Source of the DNA: Seison nebaliae | Taxonomy: Eukaryota > Rotifera > Pararotatoria > Seisonacea > Seisonidae | Direction: 5' to 3' | DNA length: 64,000 bases | Assembly: GCA_023231475.1 (NCBI GenBank) | Contig: JALJEE010000208.1 | Location: forward strand, 1 to 64,000 | Part shown: positions 21,109 to 31,634 of the stretch, one piece after another | How positions within the stretch are numbered: the stretch's first letter is position 1 | How the letters are laid out: every line of letters begins with the position of its first letter | The notes under the pieces: model-generated | The model's input: the letters and a program-made list of their open reading frames with translations, nothing else | Database searches by the model: none | Told to the model about the DNA's origin: nothing | Made by a program: the position numbers and the translations under genes

Positions 21109-24100
21109 ATGCAGCGCGCTGCCCCACCACTAGCCATCGGCTCATCCAAATTACAAAAGAGAATATCCACTTCAAATTGGAAGACACTGAGAGTGCATGG
21201 ACTCACTTTACCCCAATCGAATCTTGATACAATTACCGATGAGTCGGAAGCTGAATCGAATGATTCTTTATCGAAAAAATTTTATGAGAATGTTCTTGAT
21301 AATACTTTCGTATCTCCTCTACATTCATCTACACGACTCAATGATTATATTCATCGGAAAATGAAAAAATCTAAATCTGTTACAAATTATCTGAAACAAG
21401 CATCCTCACCTGAATCAACACCACCATTAAAGAAACGTAGAAATCGTCGTCATCATCATCATCAACAACAACACTCCAATGAAATTGATAATGTTAACCG
21501 TGAACAACAACAACAACAACAACAATCAAATGAAGCTGAGACTCCTAGACAACAACAACAGCAACAACTTCAACATCAACAGCAACAGCAGCAGCAGCAA
21601 CAACAACAACAAGCAAAATTATCACCAAAAAATTTATATCGATTACAACAACAAAGTAAATCGAAACACGAATCATCATATCATAAACGTCATCATCATC
21701 ATCATCATCATCATCAGCATTCCAATAGTTCTCGTCATTCAGATGAGATTGATGAAGATCTTCCTCAACAACGACAACATCTACAACAACAAATGGAAGT
21801 AGAAGCGCCGATGAGTAAACAACAGTCAAAATTGAATAATTCACCGAAAATAAAAATACCAAAAAATTCGAGATCACCTTTAAGAAGATGCGAATCGTCA
21901 TTGGCATCATTCAATTCATCTTCACCTTATCATCGACGACGAAAAAAACAATTTTCTGTGGAGGAAAAAGAAAATTTTTCTGATATATCTCCCCGAACTC
22001 ATCCATCTTCCAATTATGAGAAGAATGATTATCTTCTTCGTTCTCATCCACCGCAGACGATGAATATTGAGAAAAATTTGAAACGTTCGGCATCAGCCAA
22101 ACGAATACGACCTGATGACTTAAATAAAAAAGAAGTTTATTCTCGAATCTTCCAACCGAGTGAAATGATCGAAGCATCACCTCAAAGTGAAAATTGTCAA
22201 TTTAATCATCGTCAAGATCGAATGCAATTAAGAGCGATTCGTGGAACATTAGTTGCCATGCCGTCACTTGTTAATAAACATATCATATCTCGATCATTCA
22301 TTTGGGAGGATGTGGACGTTAGTAAAGAACCATATTTGAAATCAGATAAAATGAAAAATCTTTCTATTCCCAAGAGAGATGAACGGAGAACATCACCGAA
22401 ATATTTGAACTCAAATATCGAAAGATCTAAAAGTCTCATCGTTAATCATCAACCACCTAATCATTATCATGAAAATTCAACACCAACAACAATAACAACA
22501 TCGTCATCATCTTCTTCGTCAAATGATGATCAATATCATCAATCATCATATCATCATGATCATCAACAAGTACAACAACTAACTGAACAATTATCACAAC
22601 CACAACAACAACAACAACAACCACAAGGATTAATCGACATTCAATCAGATAATAGAAGAGATATCAATTTTAATAATTATCAAAATTTTATTGATAAGAA
22701 TAAGAATAATAATAATAATAAAGAAGACGAGCGAAGACATGTCAGAACGAAACAGAATAATTTATATAATTTAGATGATCTTGATCATTATATGACTGAC
22801 GAGAGAAAATTACATAATTATGATGATCGTCTTCAATTGCCAGCACTTCGTCCGTCCAAATCAACCATATTATTCTCGAAAGAATCGAAATCGAAGGATG
22901 TTAAACCGTTGATACTTCGAGTGAAAACGAAAATGCCATTATCTTCTCCAAAAAAATCGCCGAAATCAGCTGATGTGATGGAAATACAAGTGAAAGGAAA
23001 ATCGACAAGAAAACGGAATGAGAATATTCAAACTTCCCGGAAATCTCACGGTAAACTTACCAGTGACGAGATTAGTGAAGAAATCGAATCGAATTCCAAA
23101 TCGAAATCTTCTTCTAAGAATTACCGACATAATCAGACTTTATCCGAACCGAAGAAATCATCCCACTCATCAATTAAATATAAGGATAGTTCATCTAATG
23201 GTAATTCCCGATCGAATCGTCATTCTCATCATCCATCACATCAGCATCGACGACATAAACATGCGAAGCAGAAATCGGAAACTGTTTTCCATTCACCAAA
23301 ATTGAGAATTGATACTAGCCGTCCATCTGCCGATCCTTATCGCAGATCACTAAAATTCTCCCAAAGTTCTGCTATGTCAAATGATCAATCATCTCGATCG
23401 AATAATCAACAACAACAACAACAACCACAACCACAACAATATTCAAAAAATTATGAAAACGATAATGAAAATAATGGAAAGATTCCATATAATGACAATT
23501 TCAATCATCTTTCACAACAACAACAACAGAGACAGATGTTACAACAATATCAACAACAACAACAACGGCAAGCAACGTCGTCATCTTCTCAATTGCCGGT
23601 ACATATTCAAATGAGACGTCCTCCTACTTCTGCGAAGAAGGAAGATAAAATTCGTTATATTCGATTTCTTCAAGAACAAAAGAAATTGATGGAAGACGAA
23701 CGTCGTCGTCAATTTCGAAGTATTACATCATCTTCATCACGTTTCGGGAATTATAAACAATACGATGGTCATTTTCAACAACAGTCGTCAATACAACAAC
23801 AACAATCTCAACAAACAATCCACAAGACGTCCAAAGACCAACAACAACAACAACAACAAGCATCATTATTAGATAATATTAGTACATCGAAAGTGCAATT
23901 ACAACAACCATATCGATGGTTACGAACGGAAATCGGTACAAATAATGATGGACGACGAACGAGTCATATGATGAATAAATATAAATCTTTATCATCTCAA
24001 GTTTACATCGATAATTCGAAGAGTAGCAATCACATGCCGTATTCTTCTTCTATACAACAACCAGATCAGAAATATCAGCAACAATCACAACAGCAGAATA

Positions 24101-24381
24101 ATATGGACGAAAATGTTCACTATCAATACGATTCAGAAAATTACCAGCAGAAATCTCAACTCTTATTACATCCACACCTCCGCGAACATCATCAACAACA
24201 ACAGAAGAAACTCTACAACAATTACTCGAATGATAGAAACGTCTTGTCCAATGATAGTATGACCAATCTCACTTCCTATGTACGTTCACTCAATTTCACT
24301 GATAATGAAATACGATCTCATAAGCAACAAAAACAACAACAACAACAACAACACCCACAGTATTTAGCAGCAAATTATTAA
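21109..24381 (+). CDS. large Gln/His/Ser-rich disordered protein
   Basis: Single open frame of 1090 residues from ATG 21109. The first ~100 residues are of normal composition (SNWKTLRVHGLTLPQSNLD, KKSKSVTNYLKQ); most of the rest is interspersed poly-Gln (many runs of 5-14), poly-His (HHHHHHHHQH), Ser/Lys-rich basic blocks and Asn-rich stretches. Islands of ordinary sequence occur: one near residue 360 (RAIRGTLVAMPSLVNKH), one around residues 595-610 (KPLILRVKTKMPL), and a charged helix near 850-870 (KIRYIRFLQEQKKLMEDERRR). Such proteins are often transcription or RNA-granule factors, but no domain was recognised. Use of both CAA and CAG codons within Gln tracts argues for selection on the protein rather than pure repeat expansion. 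Confidence 0.6.
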   Translation: MQRAAPPLAIGSSKLQKRISTSNWKTLRVHGLTLPQSNLDTITDESEAESNDSLSKKFYENVLDNTFVSPLHSSTRLNDYIHRKMKKSKSVTNYLKQASSPESTPPLKKRRNRRHHHHQQQHSNEIDNVNREQQQQQQQSNEAETPRQQQQQQLQHQQQQQQQQQQQQAKLSPKNLYRLQQQSKSKHESSYHKRHHHHHHHHQHSNSSRHSDEIDEDLPQQRQHLQQQMEVEAPMSKQQSKLNNSPKIKIPKNSRSPLRRCESSLASFNSSSPYHRRRKKQFSVEEKENFSDISPRTHPSSNYEKNDYLLRSHPPQTMNIEKNLKRSASAKRIRPDDLNKKEVYSRIFQPSEMIEASPQSENCQFNHRQDRMQLRAIRGTLVAMPSLVNKHIISRSFIWEDVDVSKEPYLKSDKMKNLSIPKRDERRTSPKYLNSNIERSKSLIVNHQPPNHYHENSTPTTITTSSSSSSSNDDQYHQSSYHHDHQQVQQLTEQLSQPQQQQQQPQGLIDIQSDNRRDINFNNYQNFIDKNKNNNNNKEDERRHVRTKQNNLYNLDDLDHYMTDERKLHNYDDRLQLPALRPSKSTILFSKESKSKDVKPLILRVKTKMPLSSPKKSPKSADVMEIQVKGKSTRKRNENIQTSRKSHGKLTSDEISEEIESNSKSKSSSKNYRHNQTLSEPKKSSHSSIKYKDSSSNGNSRSNRHSHHPSHQHRRHKHAKQKSETVFHSPKLRIDTSRPSADPYRRSLKFSQSSAMSNDQSSRSNNQQQQQQPQPQQYSKNYENDNENNGKIPYNDNFNHLSQQQQQRQMLQQYQQQQQRQATSSSSQLPVHIQMRRPPTSAKKEDKIRYIRFLQEQKKLMEDERRRQFRSITSSSSRFGNYKQYDGHFQQQSSIQQQQSQQTIHKTSKDQQQQQQQASLLDNISTSKVQLQQPYRWLRTEIGTNNDGRRTSHMMNKYKSLSSQVYIDNSKSSNHMPYSSSIQQPDQKYQQQSQQQNNMDENVHYQYDSENYQQKSQLLLHPHLREHHQQQQKKLYNNYSNDRNVLSNDSMTNLTSYVRSLNFTDNEIRSHKQQKQQQQQQHPQYLAANY

Positions 24382-24829
24382 GATAAACAAATAAATGAAG
24401 AGAATTTTATTTTACGAATTCGTCAATCGTTCTTATTTCGATTGATCTCCAAATTCATAAGATTCCCATGCCATTTTCTTCATTCCTTCCTATTTTCTCC
24501 TTAATTCTAAATTGTTCCCATTATAAAGTTTATTATTCGAAATATTATTTATAATATTTATTCAATTTCTAACAAATATCAATTTAATACATTCTTTAAT
24601 TAGTTTACATTTCTTCCATCCTCTTCAAAAGAGAATAATGCTCAATATGTTGACTCATTTCAATATGACTAAACTTGTCGGTAAGAAATTACCGTTAAAA
24701 AAATATCATGTTTGAATATCATATTGAATAACATCCAGTTAATAAAACAAAATATAATAAAATAATTAAGAATGATGTTAAGGCACTTTCACATATATCC
24801 TCAATAACTGAGATCGATTTGTTTATTCA
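24382..24829. other. intergenic region
   Basis: 3' flank of the Gln-rich gene; AT-rich, with poly(A)-signal-like AATAAA-type sequences. No gene seen. Confidence 0.35.
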
Positions 24830-25710
24830 GTTCTCTAATTTTTCTCATTATTATCCAGATCCCTATCAGAATGGACGTATCAACAGTAAATCTCGATTAC
24901 TTACAGCTGGAAAGCGTTCGATGCGATGTATATCTCACGACGATTGGATCCAACACAAAAATCGTCTACGTCAATTGAGTATAATTCGGAAGAATAAGGA
25001 AGAGAAAGCACAAATGATACGCGAAGGTTCTGATTTCAATCTATCAAATTTGTTTCATTTCGGGAGAAAACTTTAAAAAAAAATCATTTTACAATTTTTT
25101 CTTCCAACACTTCGATTAGTCGACAAATTATCTTATCACAATATTTGTAGGAGAGTATTTTAAGAAGAGAGAATTCAATTAAATTGTTTAGTTTCTAAAC
25201 AAAAATTTTATGATAAATATTCTTAAATTAATTATCATCATGATCAATTAAGAGGATGATGTTTAGAAAAAAATTAATTATTTGTTTATCTTCATAATAA
25301 ACCATTGCTAATTGGATACGACGGATTTAGATGCGCGAAATGTCAATCATACGTCTCTCAACAAGTTCCAACCCTCCGTTACCCACAATCAGGAATTCGA
25401 CATCATTCATGGCGAAAAGAATATTCAGTTAACCTTTCTCTAATTCTTCACATTGTTTGATTGAGAAAAATTAGGAGTGAAATATCGAAACCGGAAAACA
25501 AGAAACAAAGTTGGAATTTAATTGTTTGAAAAAGAATTTCATAAAAATTTATTTGATATGAAAATATTTGTTGAAAAATTGATTGAAGCAGATCGGCGAA
25601 AAGAGAAGGACTCGAATAAATTATCTCCCTCAAATACAAAGAATGAGAGTTACGATGGATGGATCTCAACTCGGAACGAATTTATGATGAAACATCAATT
25701 GGAACTTTAA
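24830..25710 (+). CDS. hypothetical multi-exon gene, structure unresolved
   Basis: Exon-like frames: 24830-25076 (after TTTATTCAG; residues such as SRLLTAGKRSMRC and HDDWIQHKNRLRQ) and a last exon ending at TAA 25710 ([21 protein letters not shown]). Between them a frame at about 25311-25460 includes a Cys-x2-Cys (RCAKCQSYV) and ends in a stop, and a frame after TTAG at about 25470 reads SEISKPENKKQSWNL. Two segments share W-I-x2-[KR]-N, and charged helices dominate, faintly recalling CCDC34-type proteins. I could not find one phase-consistent chain, so this may be one gene with alternative exons, or partly decayed. Confidence 0.3.
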
Positions 25711-26481
25711 GATGATTTAAATAAATTATTATATTCATTTCGAAATAAATGAGTTAACGCCGTTTGCGTCGAATACCACGCACTGAGTTGTTGATAATAG
25801 TTTAACGATATTTCGTCATTCGTCAATGAGAGAGATGATGAGGATGACGATGATGACGATGATGACGATGAAGACAAAGAAGATAATGATGATGATGAAT
25901 TAGTTGCTGTAGTTGTCGTTGTTGTTGTAGTTGTTGTCGTTATAGTTTTTGGAATTTTTTCAATTTTATTTGGAGATTCAGATGAATCGATTTGATCATT
26001 ATCAGATTTGAATGATTGAATTTTTATCGATTTGTATTCACACTTTTGTGTTTCATCAAATTTCCTTTTTCTAATTTCATGATTCTCTTCGTCTCCGTCA
26101 TTCCAAAGAGCTCCCTCCATTCTCCAGATGGAGAATGCATAATTTAATGGTTCCTTGGAATCCAATTCATCTGCTCCCAAAGAATTAACGAGATTTGGTG
26201 GAGTAGTTTTGTATAATAGCTCACCATCCGATTCCAATACTAGATGCAGGAATTCGATATATCTAATAGTATTTAATCAATTTCAAAATGAAATTTAAAA
26301 TTCGAAATTTCAAAAGAAGAAAAAGAAACCTGGAGGCTAATCGTAGAGTTTGTATTTTACTCAATTTGTCGGAGGGAAGTGTCGGAATAATCTTTCTCAA
26401 TTGAGAGAATGCACCATTTAACGATTGAGTTCTTTGTCGTTCTCGAACGTTCGCCACACACCGAGTCTCACCAGTAAACAT
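25707..26481 (-). CDS. twist: Twist-family bHLH transcription factor
   Basis: Two exons reading leftward, 26481-26330 and 26262-25707, with a 67-nt phase-2 intron inside the second helix; 235 residues. The bHLH is unmistakable: [48 protein letters not shown]. After it, [14 protein letters not shown] is the Twist-specific WR box. The C-terminal half is acidic, then Thr- and Ser-runs, then a Tyr/Asn-rich tail. Unlike most Twist proteins almost nothing precedes the bHLH (MFTGETR), so a further 5' exon or a very short N-terminus is implied. Twist proteins specify mesoderm and muscle and bind CANNTG boxes as heterodimers with Daughterless/E proteins. It overlaps the end of the convergent hypothetical gene by a few bases. 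Confidence 0.93.
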
Positions 26482-27383
26482 GATTTTTGGGGAATCTATT
26501 TTTCCTTACTTCCAAATCGGATGAAGTACAAAACTGATGAAGAATAAATGAGGAATAAATGAAGAATAAATGAAGAATAAGTGCTCCTCCTCCTCCTTCT
26601 GTCGAACACGAGTGATAAGTGTGAGAGAAAGGAATTATGGGAAATTTTTGGGGGAGATTGCGGATGAGAAAGAAGACGAAGAAAAACAAAAGAATTTAGT
26701 TGAATCTAATGGATGTCTGTGAAACAGAATTGATTCGAATAAATTTGAAAATGGAAGAAACTGTAAATTAATTGCTCCATAATCGAAATATAAGTTAAGT
26801 GACTAAACAAATAGATATGATGAAGGAAATATGTTGGACGATCGGATCATTAGATCAGACAGATGAATCCATGTCAACAAAACTTTTATTAACATCATCA
26901 TAATACAATAAAAGATGAATGGAATTTTCGGTCCGAATTGCCAATCATCAGTTGGAGATCCGTCAAAACAAAAGAAAAAGTAAGTTCGGTGGATGATGAA
27001 GAGAAATTTCTTCATCCAATTCTCAATCAATCGAAACAATTTCCCATTTTGATAAGCGAATGAAATTTATTGGCAGATCAGTAACAAACCGAGTTCTTCC
27101 ATTCCGATTGTTGATGAATAAAAATATGGAATTTAATAAACGATTATTTCCAGATGTTTTCATAAACAAGTTTCCATTCACCCAATTCGCCTCATCTCAA
27201 TTATTTATCATAAAATGAGTCTCCAATTACTACGATTACAATAAAAGGAAAAGAAGAAATAACGGAAGAAGTTGTTGAAGACGAATAATTTATATTTATT
27301 ATTTATAAACTCCTTTAAGCGCAAAAAAGAAAAAAGTTGGATAATGAAAATTTTCGATAACGTCGACGATCATCATAGAAAAT
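26482..27383. other. intergenic region
   Basis: Upstream of Twist. A short tandem of ATGAGGAATAAATGAAGAATAA-like units (about 26536-26582) and a CTCCTCCTCC tract follow. No exon recognised; any missing Twist 5' exon would be here. Confidence 0.35.
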
Positions 27384-28688
27384 TCATAAACGAGATCGTT
27401 TCTTTGGTAATGGTAATAGATTGACTTCGTCGGCGATCACTTTGACTTCTTCATCTCTCAATTGGATATGTTCCACTAATTTCTTCGATTTATCATCCAA
27501 TCTCTTACAGTCATCGATCGGCATACTCGATACGTTGTACATTCCATTCTTCTTCTGTTGTGCTTGTAATTTCTTGTACCATTCGGGTGTAACCTTTCCA
27601 TTTCGTTCGTCTTCTTCTTGAAACTCATTATTCCAATTGTTCAGCGTTTCTTCCACCGTCTTCAATTTTGCGTCATTCTGCTGATCATTGTCGATAATTC
27701 TGATACTAATCTCATCGGGATCTTGTTCACTATTTCTCACTTTCTTCTTCATCTTTTTCATTTTCCGTTTCTCTCCTCTCAATTCAGTTCGAATCGGATC
27801 CAAAATATTCTCATCTTCACTTTGATGTAATGTCTCTGGCGGTATGTTCACCAATTTCTCTACTTCCATTGAATCATTTACTTCAAACTTCTCAGTATCT
27901 TCAGATGCTAATTCGATTTTCCTGAAATATCGATGCATTTCCTCCTCATCCAAATCTTTCTTGGCATCCAACTGAATTTGATCATTTGTAGGCCAAGTAG
28001 GAATTTCGGTAAAGATAGCTGATGATTCCATCGAATCTGATGTAGATAATTCACTAGTCATCGTTGTCGTCGTTACTGATGGATAAGATGATGAAGGTAA
28101 ATCATGTAATCTAGAATATTCTCTCATCTTTCTATAAGTTGGGGACGGTCCGATATTCTCAGCAAAATTCTCGACTCTCTCCAATTTCTTCTGCCATTTA
28201 CCTCGAACACGACCACGATTCCCTTTATAAGGTATCGTCTTGACAGATTTGAGAGATGGCATACTGTCTGATGGCACTCCATACGCCATACAAGTGTTAC
28301 GGAGACGGAATTTATTATCGGAAGAAAATTGGAATTCAAAATATTTCAACGAATCGTCATCGGCCTGATTATCTTCTTTTTTGAAGTAATGTGATTTGAT
28401 GGGAGGGAAATTGGTTGGAGACGAGGGACGTTTCTTCTTTCGAATTTTTCTTCTCATTTCACCATTCGTTAAGAGGAGACCTGATTGATGATCATCTCCG
28501 TTTAACTTCAAATATTTCTCATAATTCTGTGTGATGAAAATAGATCTTCCATTAATGATACCATATCGATTCGTTTCCATTTTACAATTATTAAACAAAA
28601 ACGAGAGAGTTAAATGACGAAGAAAAAATTTGTTGAAAGAGAAATTTGAAAAATTATTAGAAAACTTAAGAAGATTCTTTAATTTCAT
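27384..28688 (-). CDS. hypothetical basic/acidic protein, probably nuclear
   Basis: Single open frame of 434 residues from ATG 28688; the internal ATG at 28580 (METNRYGIING) is an equally good start because residues 1-36 are Phe/Leu/Asn-rich, like leader sequence. Highly charged, with NLS-like clusters (RRKIRKKKRP, KRKMKKMKKK, PKKRSRL at the very end), Ser/Thr-rich middle and an ordered-looking C-terminus (TPEWYKKLQAQQKKNG). A conserved-looking block RVRGKWQKKLERVENFAENIG lies near residues 160-180. No domain recognised. It is the only substantial frame between Twist and the next gene. Confidence 0.5.
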   Translation of the reverse strand: MKLKNLLKFSNNFSNFSFNKFFLRHLTLSFLFNNCKMETNRYGIINGRSIFITQNYEKYLKLNGDDHQSGLLLTNGEMRRKIRKKKRPSSPTNFPPIKSHYFKKEDNQADDDSLKYFEFQFSSDNKFRLRNTCMAYGVPSDSMPSLKSVKTIPYKGNRGRVRGKWQKKLERVENFAENIGPSPTYRKMREYSRLHDLPSSSYPSVTTTTMTSELSTSDSMESSAIFTEIPTWPTNDQIQLDAKKDLDEEEMHRYFRKIELASEDTEKFEVNDSMEVEKLVNIPPETLHQSEDENILDPIRTELRGEKRKMKKMKKKVRNSEQDPDEISIRIIDNDQQNDAKLKTVEETLNNWNNEFQEEDERNGKVTPEWYKKLQAQQKKNGMYNVSSMPIDDCKRLDDKSKKLVEHIQLRDEEVKVIADEVNLLPLPKKRSRL

Positions 28689-29361
28689 TACTTTATTATT
28701 ATTTCTTATTAGACTCTCAACGAAATTTTATTAGAAGATATTCTTGAACAATTTTAATATCAATCTCTCAAATTCCTTATGAATTTCCTTTCAATCTTCT
28801 TATTCGATTTCTTATTAGAAATATAAATTTTTTCTCATATAAACAAAAAATTTTAGCGACATTTTTTATCCAGAATAAAAATGAAGAAAGATTCACTTAT
28901 TTACCGGTATTATGATATTATTATAAATGGAAAAGAAATAAATATATGAAGATGTATGAATTAACAGAAATCGAGTTCGAATAAATATGTTGTCATTTGT
29001 TCTAGTCACGAGGAATTGATTTGACGAGAGAAGAAAATAAAATATACGTAAGAAAGAAAACGGAAATGAAATTTGTTTGCAGAAATGATTATCAATTGGG
29101 TAGAAGAAAAATATTAATTCGTAAATTCATTATTGAAGATTTTGTAGAGAACGAGCAAACTAGTTGGAATTGTTGGGCATTGTTCTGGAGAAAATGGGAA
29201 GAAATTGTTTCTTTCGTTGTCAGGACAACATGCAGAAAAATAGAAATTAAATAATTTGATTCTCTTCCTTTATTGTTATTGGCATGCGAGATTGATGATA
29301 TAGAGTTTGAGCAATAATTCTTACAGTGTTACATCGACTGAAAATGAAAATAGAGAAAGTT
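28689..29361. other. intergenic region
   Basis: AT-rich 670-nt spacer between two minus-strand genes; the plus-strand frame near 29021-29254 looks compositional. Nothing recognised. Confidence 0.35.
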
Positions 29362-30348
29362 TTAATGAACAATTGCTTCGTCGTCCGGAAGTTTCGTCGT
29401 CACCAAATTGCTTCTGTTATCCATGATCGTTTTCTTCGAGCTATTATTCGAAATGGCTGATGTTGTATTATTCGTGGTAGGTGGATTAGTAGTCGTTTCG
29501 AATTCGCCTTTGACGAACTTTATGAAATGTACCGTTTCTCGAATGATGCATGGAAGAATAATTTCGATATTAGTCGATTTCTTTGAGGAAGAAAGAAGAT
29601 AATCTTTACGACGACTTAAATGAAAAGCAACCGTATCTATAGCTTTAATGAGAGCAAAGAATACAGCTGATCTAATCCGTTTCATCTCCGTATATTCGAT
29701 ATTAGTCTGTTCTTGATGTTGTGACAATTCGTCCAACTCCTTATCAAATCCAATAATGAGTGATTTGATATAAGTGAACGATTCTTGAGTCAATGCAACA
29801 GAAATACGAGAGTTCTCGTCAGATATCTTATTAGTTACATGATTAGCTTGTGGTATCGTCTCTTGAATGAATCGAGGAATCGATCCTGATCCAAAATATG
29901 CTTCATACACCAACGCCTGTTTAGTAAGACTTTTCAAACTAGCTCGCGACAAAATTTGACGAATGATGTCAAGGAGAGAGACCGAGATCTTATCATTCAA
30001 CATGTCCGCCTGATACGATTTAGTAACATATTTCAGAATAGTATAACTGCATTGAAATAAGATGTCCACATTCCTAATTATACTCAAATCCAAAAAATGT
30101 TTATGATCCAACAAATCCTTCGGGAAATGATACGGTAAATTTTCAAATTTCTTCTCTTTCACCAATTCGCAAATATCCTTTAATTCTTCCATTTTATATA
30201 CGTACGTCTTCGAGTCAACGGTGGACGTTACATCATCTCCATTTGTATCTACCTCCGCCCTCTCTACTTGCTCAATCTCAACTGTCTGTCCAACTGCTTT
30301 CAATTGCTCATTATTTGCCATAGTTTCGATTTGTCGAACGTCAATCAT
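29362..30348 (-). CDS. hypothetical helical protein
   Basis: Single open frame, 328 residues from ATG 30348 (an in-frame ATG nine codons later, MANNEQLKAV, may be the start). Residues 50-285 have the look of an all-helical globular domain: ELKDICELVKEKKFENLPYH, LLDIIRQILSRASLKS, YIKSLIIGFDKELDELSQH, RSAVFFALIKAIDTVAFHL. The tail is Thr/Asn-rich. No signal peptide or membrane segment. I do not recognise the family. Confidence 0.6.
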   Translation of the reverse strand: MIDVRQIETMANNEQLKAVGQTVEIEQVERAEVDTNGDDVTSTVDSKTYVYKMEELKDICELVKEKKFENLPYHFPKDLLDHKHFLDLSIIRNVDILFQCSYTILKYVTKSYQADMLNDKISVSLLDIIRQILSRASLKSLTKQALVYEAYFGSGSIPRFIQETIPQANHVTNKISDENSRISVALTQESFTYIKSLIIGFDKELDELSQHQEQTNIEYTEMKRIRSAVFFALIKAIDTVAFHLSRRKDYLLSSSKKSTNIEIILPCIIRETVHFIKFVKGEFETTTNPPTTNNTTSAISNNSSKKTIMDNRSNLVTTKLPDDEAIVH

Positions 30349-31634
30349 TTTTTTTTTGTGCGCGAAAGTAAAAATTTGTAAAGATTTATTGTGAGAATTA
30401 ATTTATTGTAAATTCAACGTTAGTATTTATTTTTTTGATTTATTTTTTGAAAGATGGATGGCAACCGCTTTATACACGTAAACATTTCTTTTATTACACG
30501 TCGAAATCATGCTAAATCTTTCGTGTACAAAGCTGGGAAAAAAGCTATTGGAGACGTTGATAAATCAATGTTTTTGTCATGTGAAAAATCTACTTTGTAA
30601 TCTCTTTTAGAAACAGAAAAATTTTTCCAAATAAAAGCTCACCATTATTAAACTTCGAGAAAATTTGAAAAGCCTATTTAAAACTATAAAATCTTTTTAA
30701 GTAATTTAATTTAATAAAAATTCTACACATCTCGATGGTTACCGTACGGTCGTGGATGAATTCAGTCAATTAACTTCACAACAGATCGGGCTTCATTTTG
30801 TCGTTCTGAATCAAATTTCTGAATCAATTTTTTTGACATTTTACAGTTTGTCATCCGAAAATCAGAGATGAAAATACGTTAATACAACAATTAAAAACAA
30901 AAATCTATTTATTGATATTTATTAGAGATATAATTATAGAATAAGCTTACTATGTTATTTATTGAACATGAAGCGGATATGTTAAATATAACTCCAAGAA
31001 ATTTTGACATTGAAAAAAATAACTCAAAAAAAAACCATAAATAGTTAATTCTTCTTATTTAAAGACAAGATATGTTATTTTGCAAAATGAGAAAATTGTA
31101 GTCTAAGGACAAGCCAAAATTTTAAGTTTTGCAGAAAATTAATTTTCACCATTTGACTTGGAAACATTAATAATTCTAGTGAAGAATTGAGAGAGATGGA
31201 TTTATACGTAACATGGAAGAATGAAATGAAATATTGGGCTGAACTTTTGAAAGTCTAATAAAAAAAATTGAAAAAAATTTCTCTTCATTCTTATGACGAG
31301 ATAAGTGATCATCTCGTGATAATTTTCTTGGTTGATCTTTTCAATTTACAAACAACAATAACTCTAAGAATTTGAATCAGAGTTTTTTAGTATCAGCTAC
31401 TTCTCGATTCGTTACTCGCGTAATGGAATGATGTAATTCGTTTATTTGGATTGGATTGTGAGAATTGAGAAAGATGAAAATGAAGATAACATGTCAAGTA
31501 TTAGTGATTAAAGATTTTTGTAAAATTGCCCATAAATTTTATAGTTGATTACGAATAACTTGGAAATTATATTTTTTTTCATTATGAAATTATTTGTCTT
31601 ATTTCAGAATTGATTGTTTCTTCTAGTTTGAATC
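30349..31634. other. intergenic region with 5' leader of ATP synthase alpha
   Basis: About 1.3 kb between divergent genes. Near its end, TTGTCTTATTTCAG (AG at about 31607-31608) is a good 3' splice or spliced-leader acceptor about 26 nt before ATG 31635. No coding exon recognised elsewhere. Confidence 0.4.

Noticed and set aside
21545-21910. Minus-strand frame rich in Val/Asp
   Set aside because: Antisense of CAA/CAT repeats in the Gln/His-rich gene.
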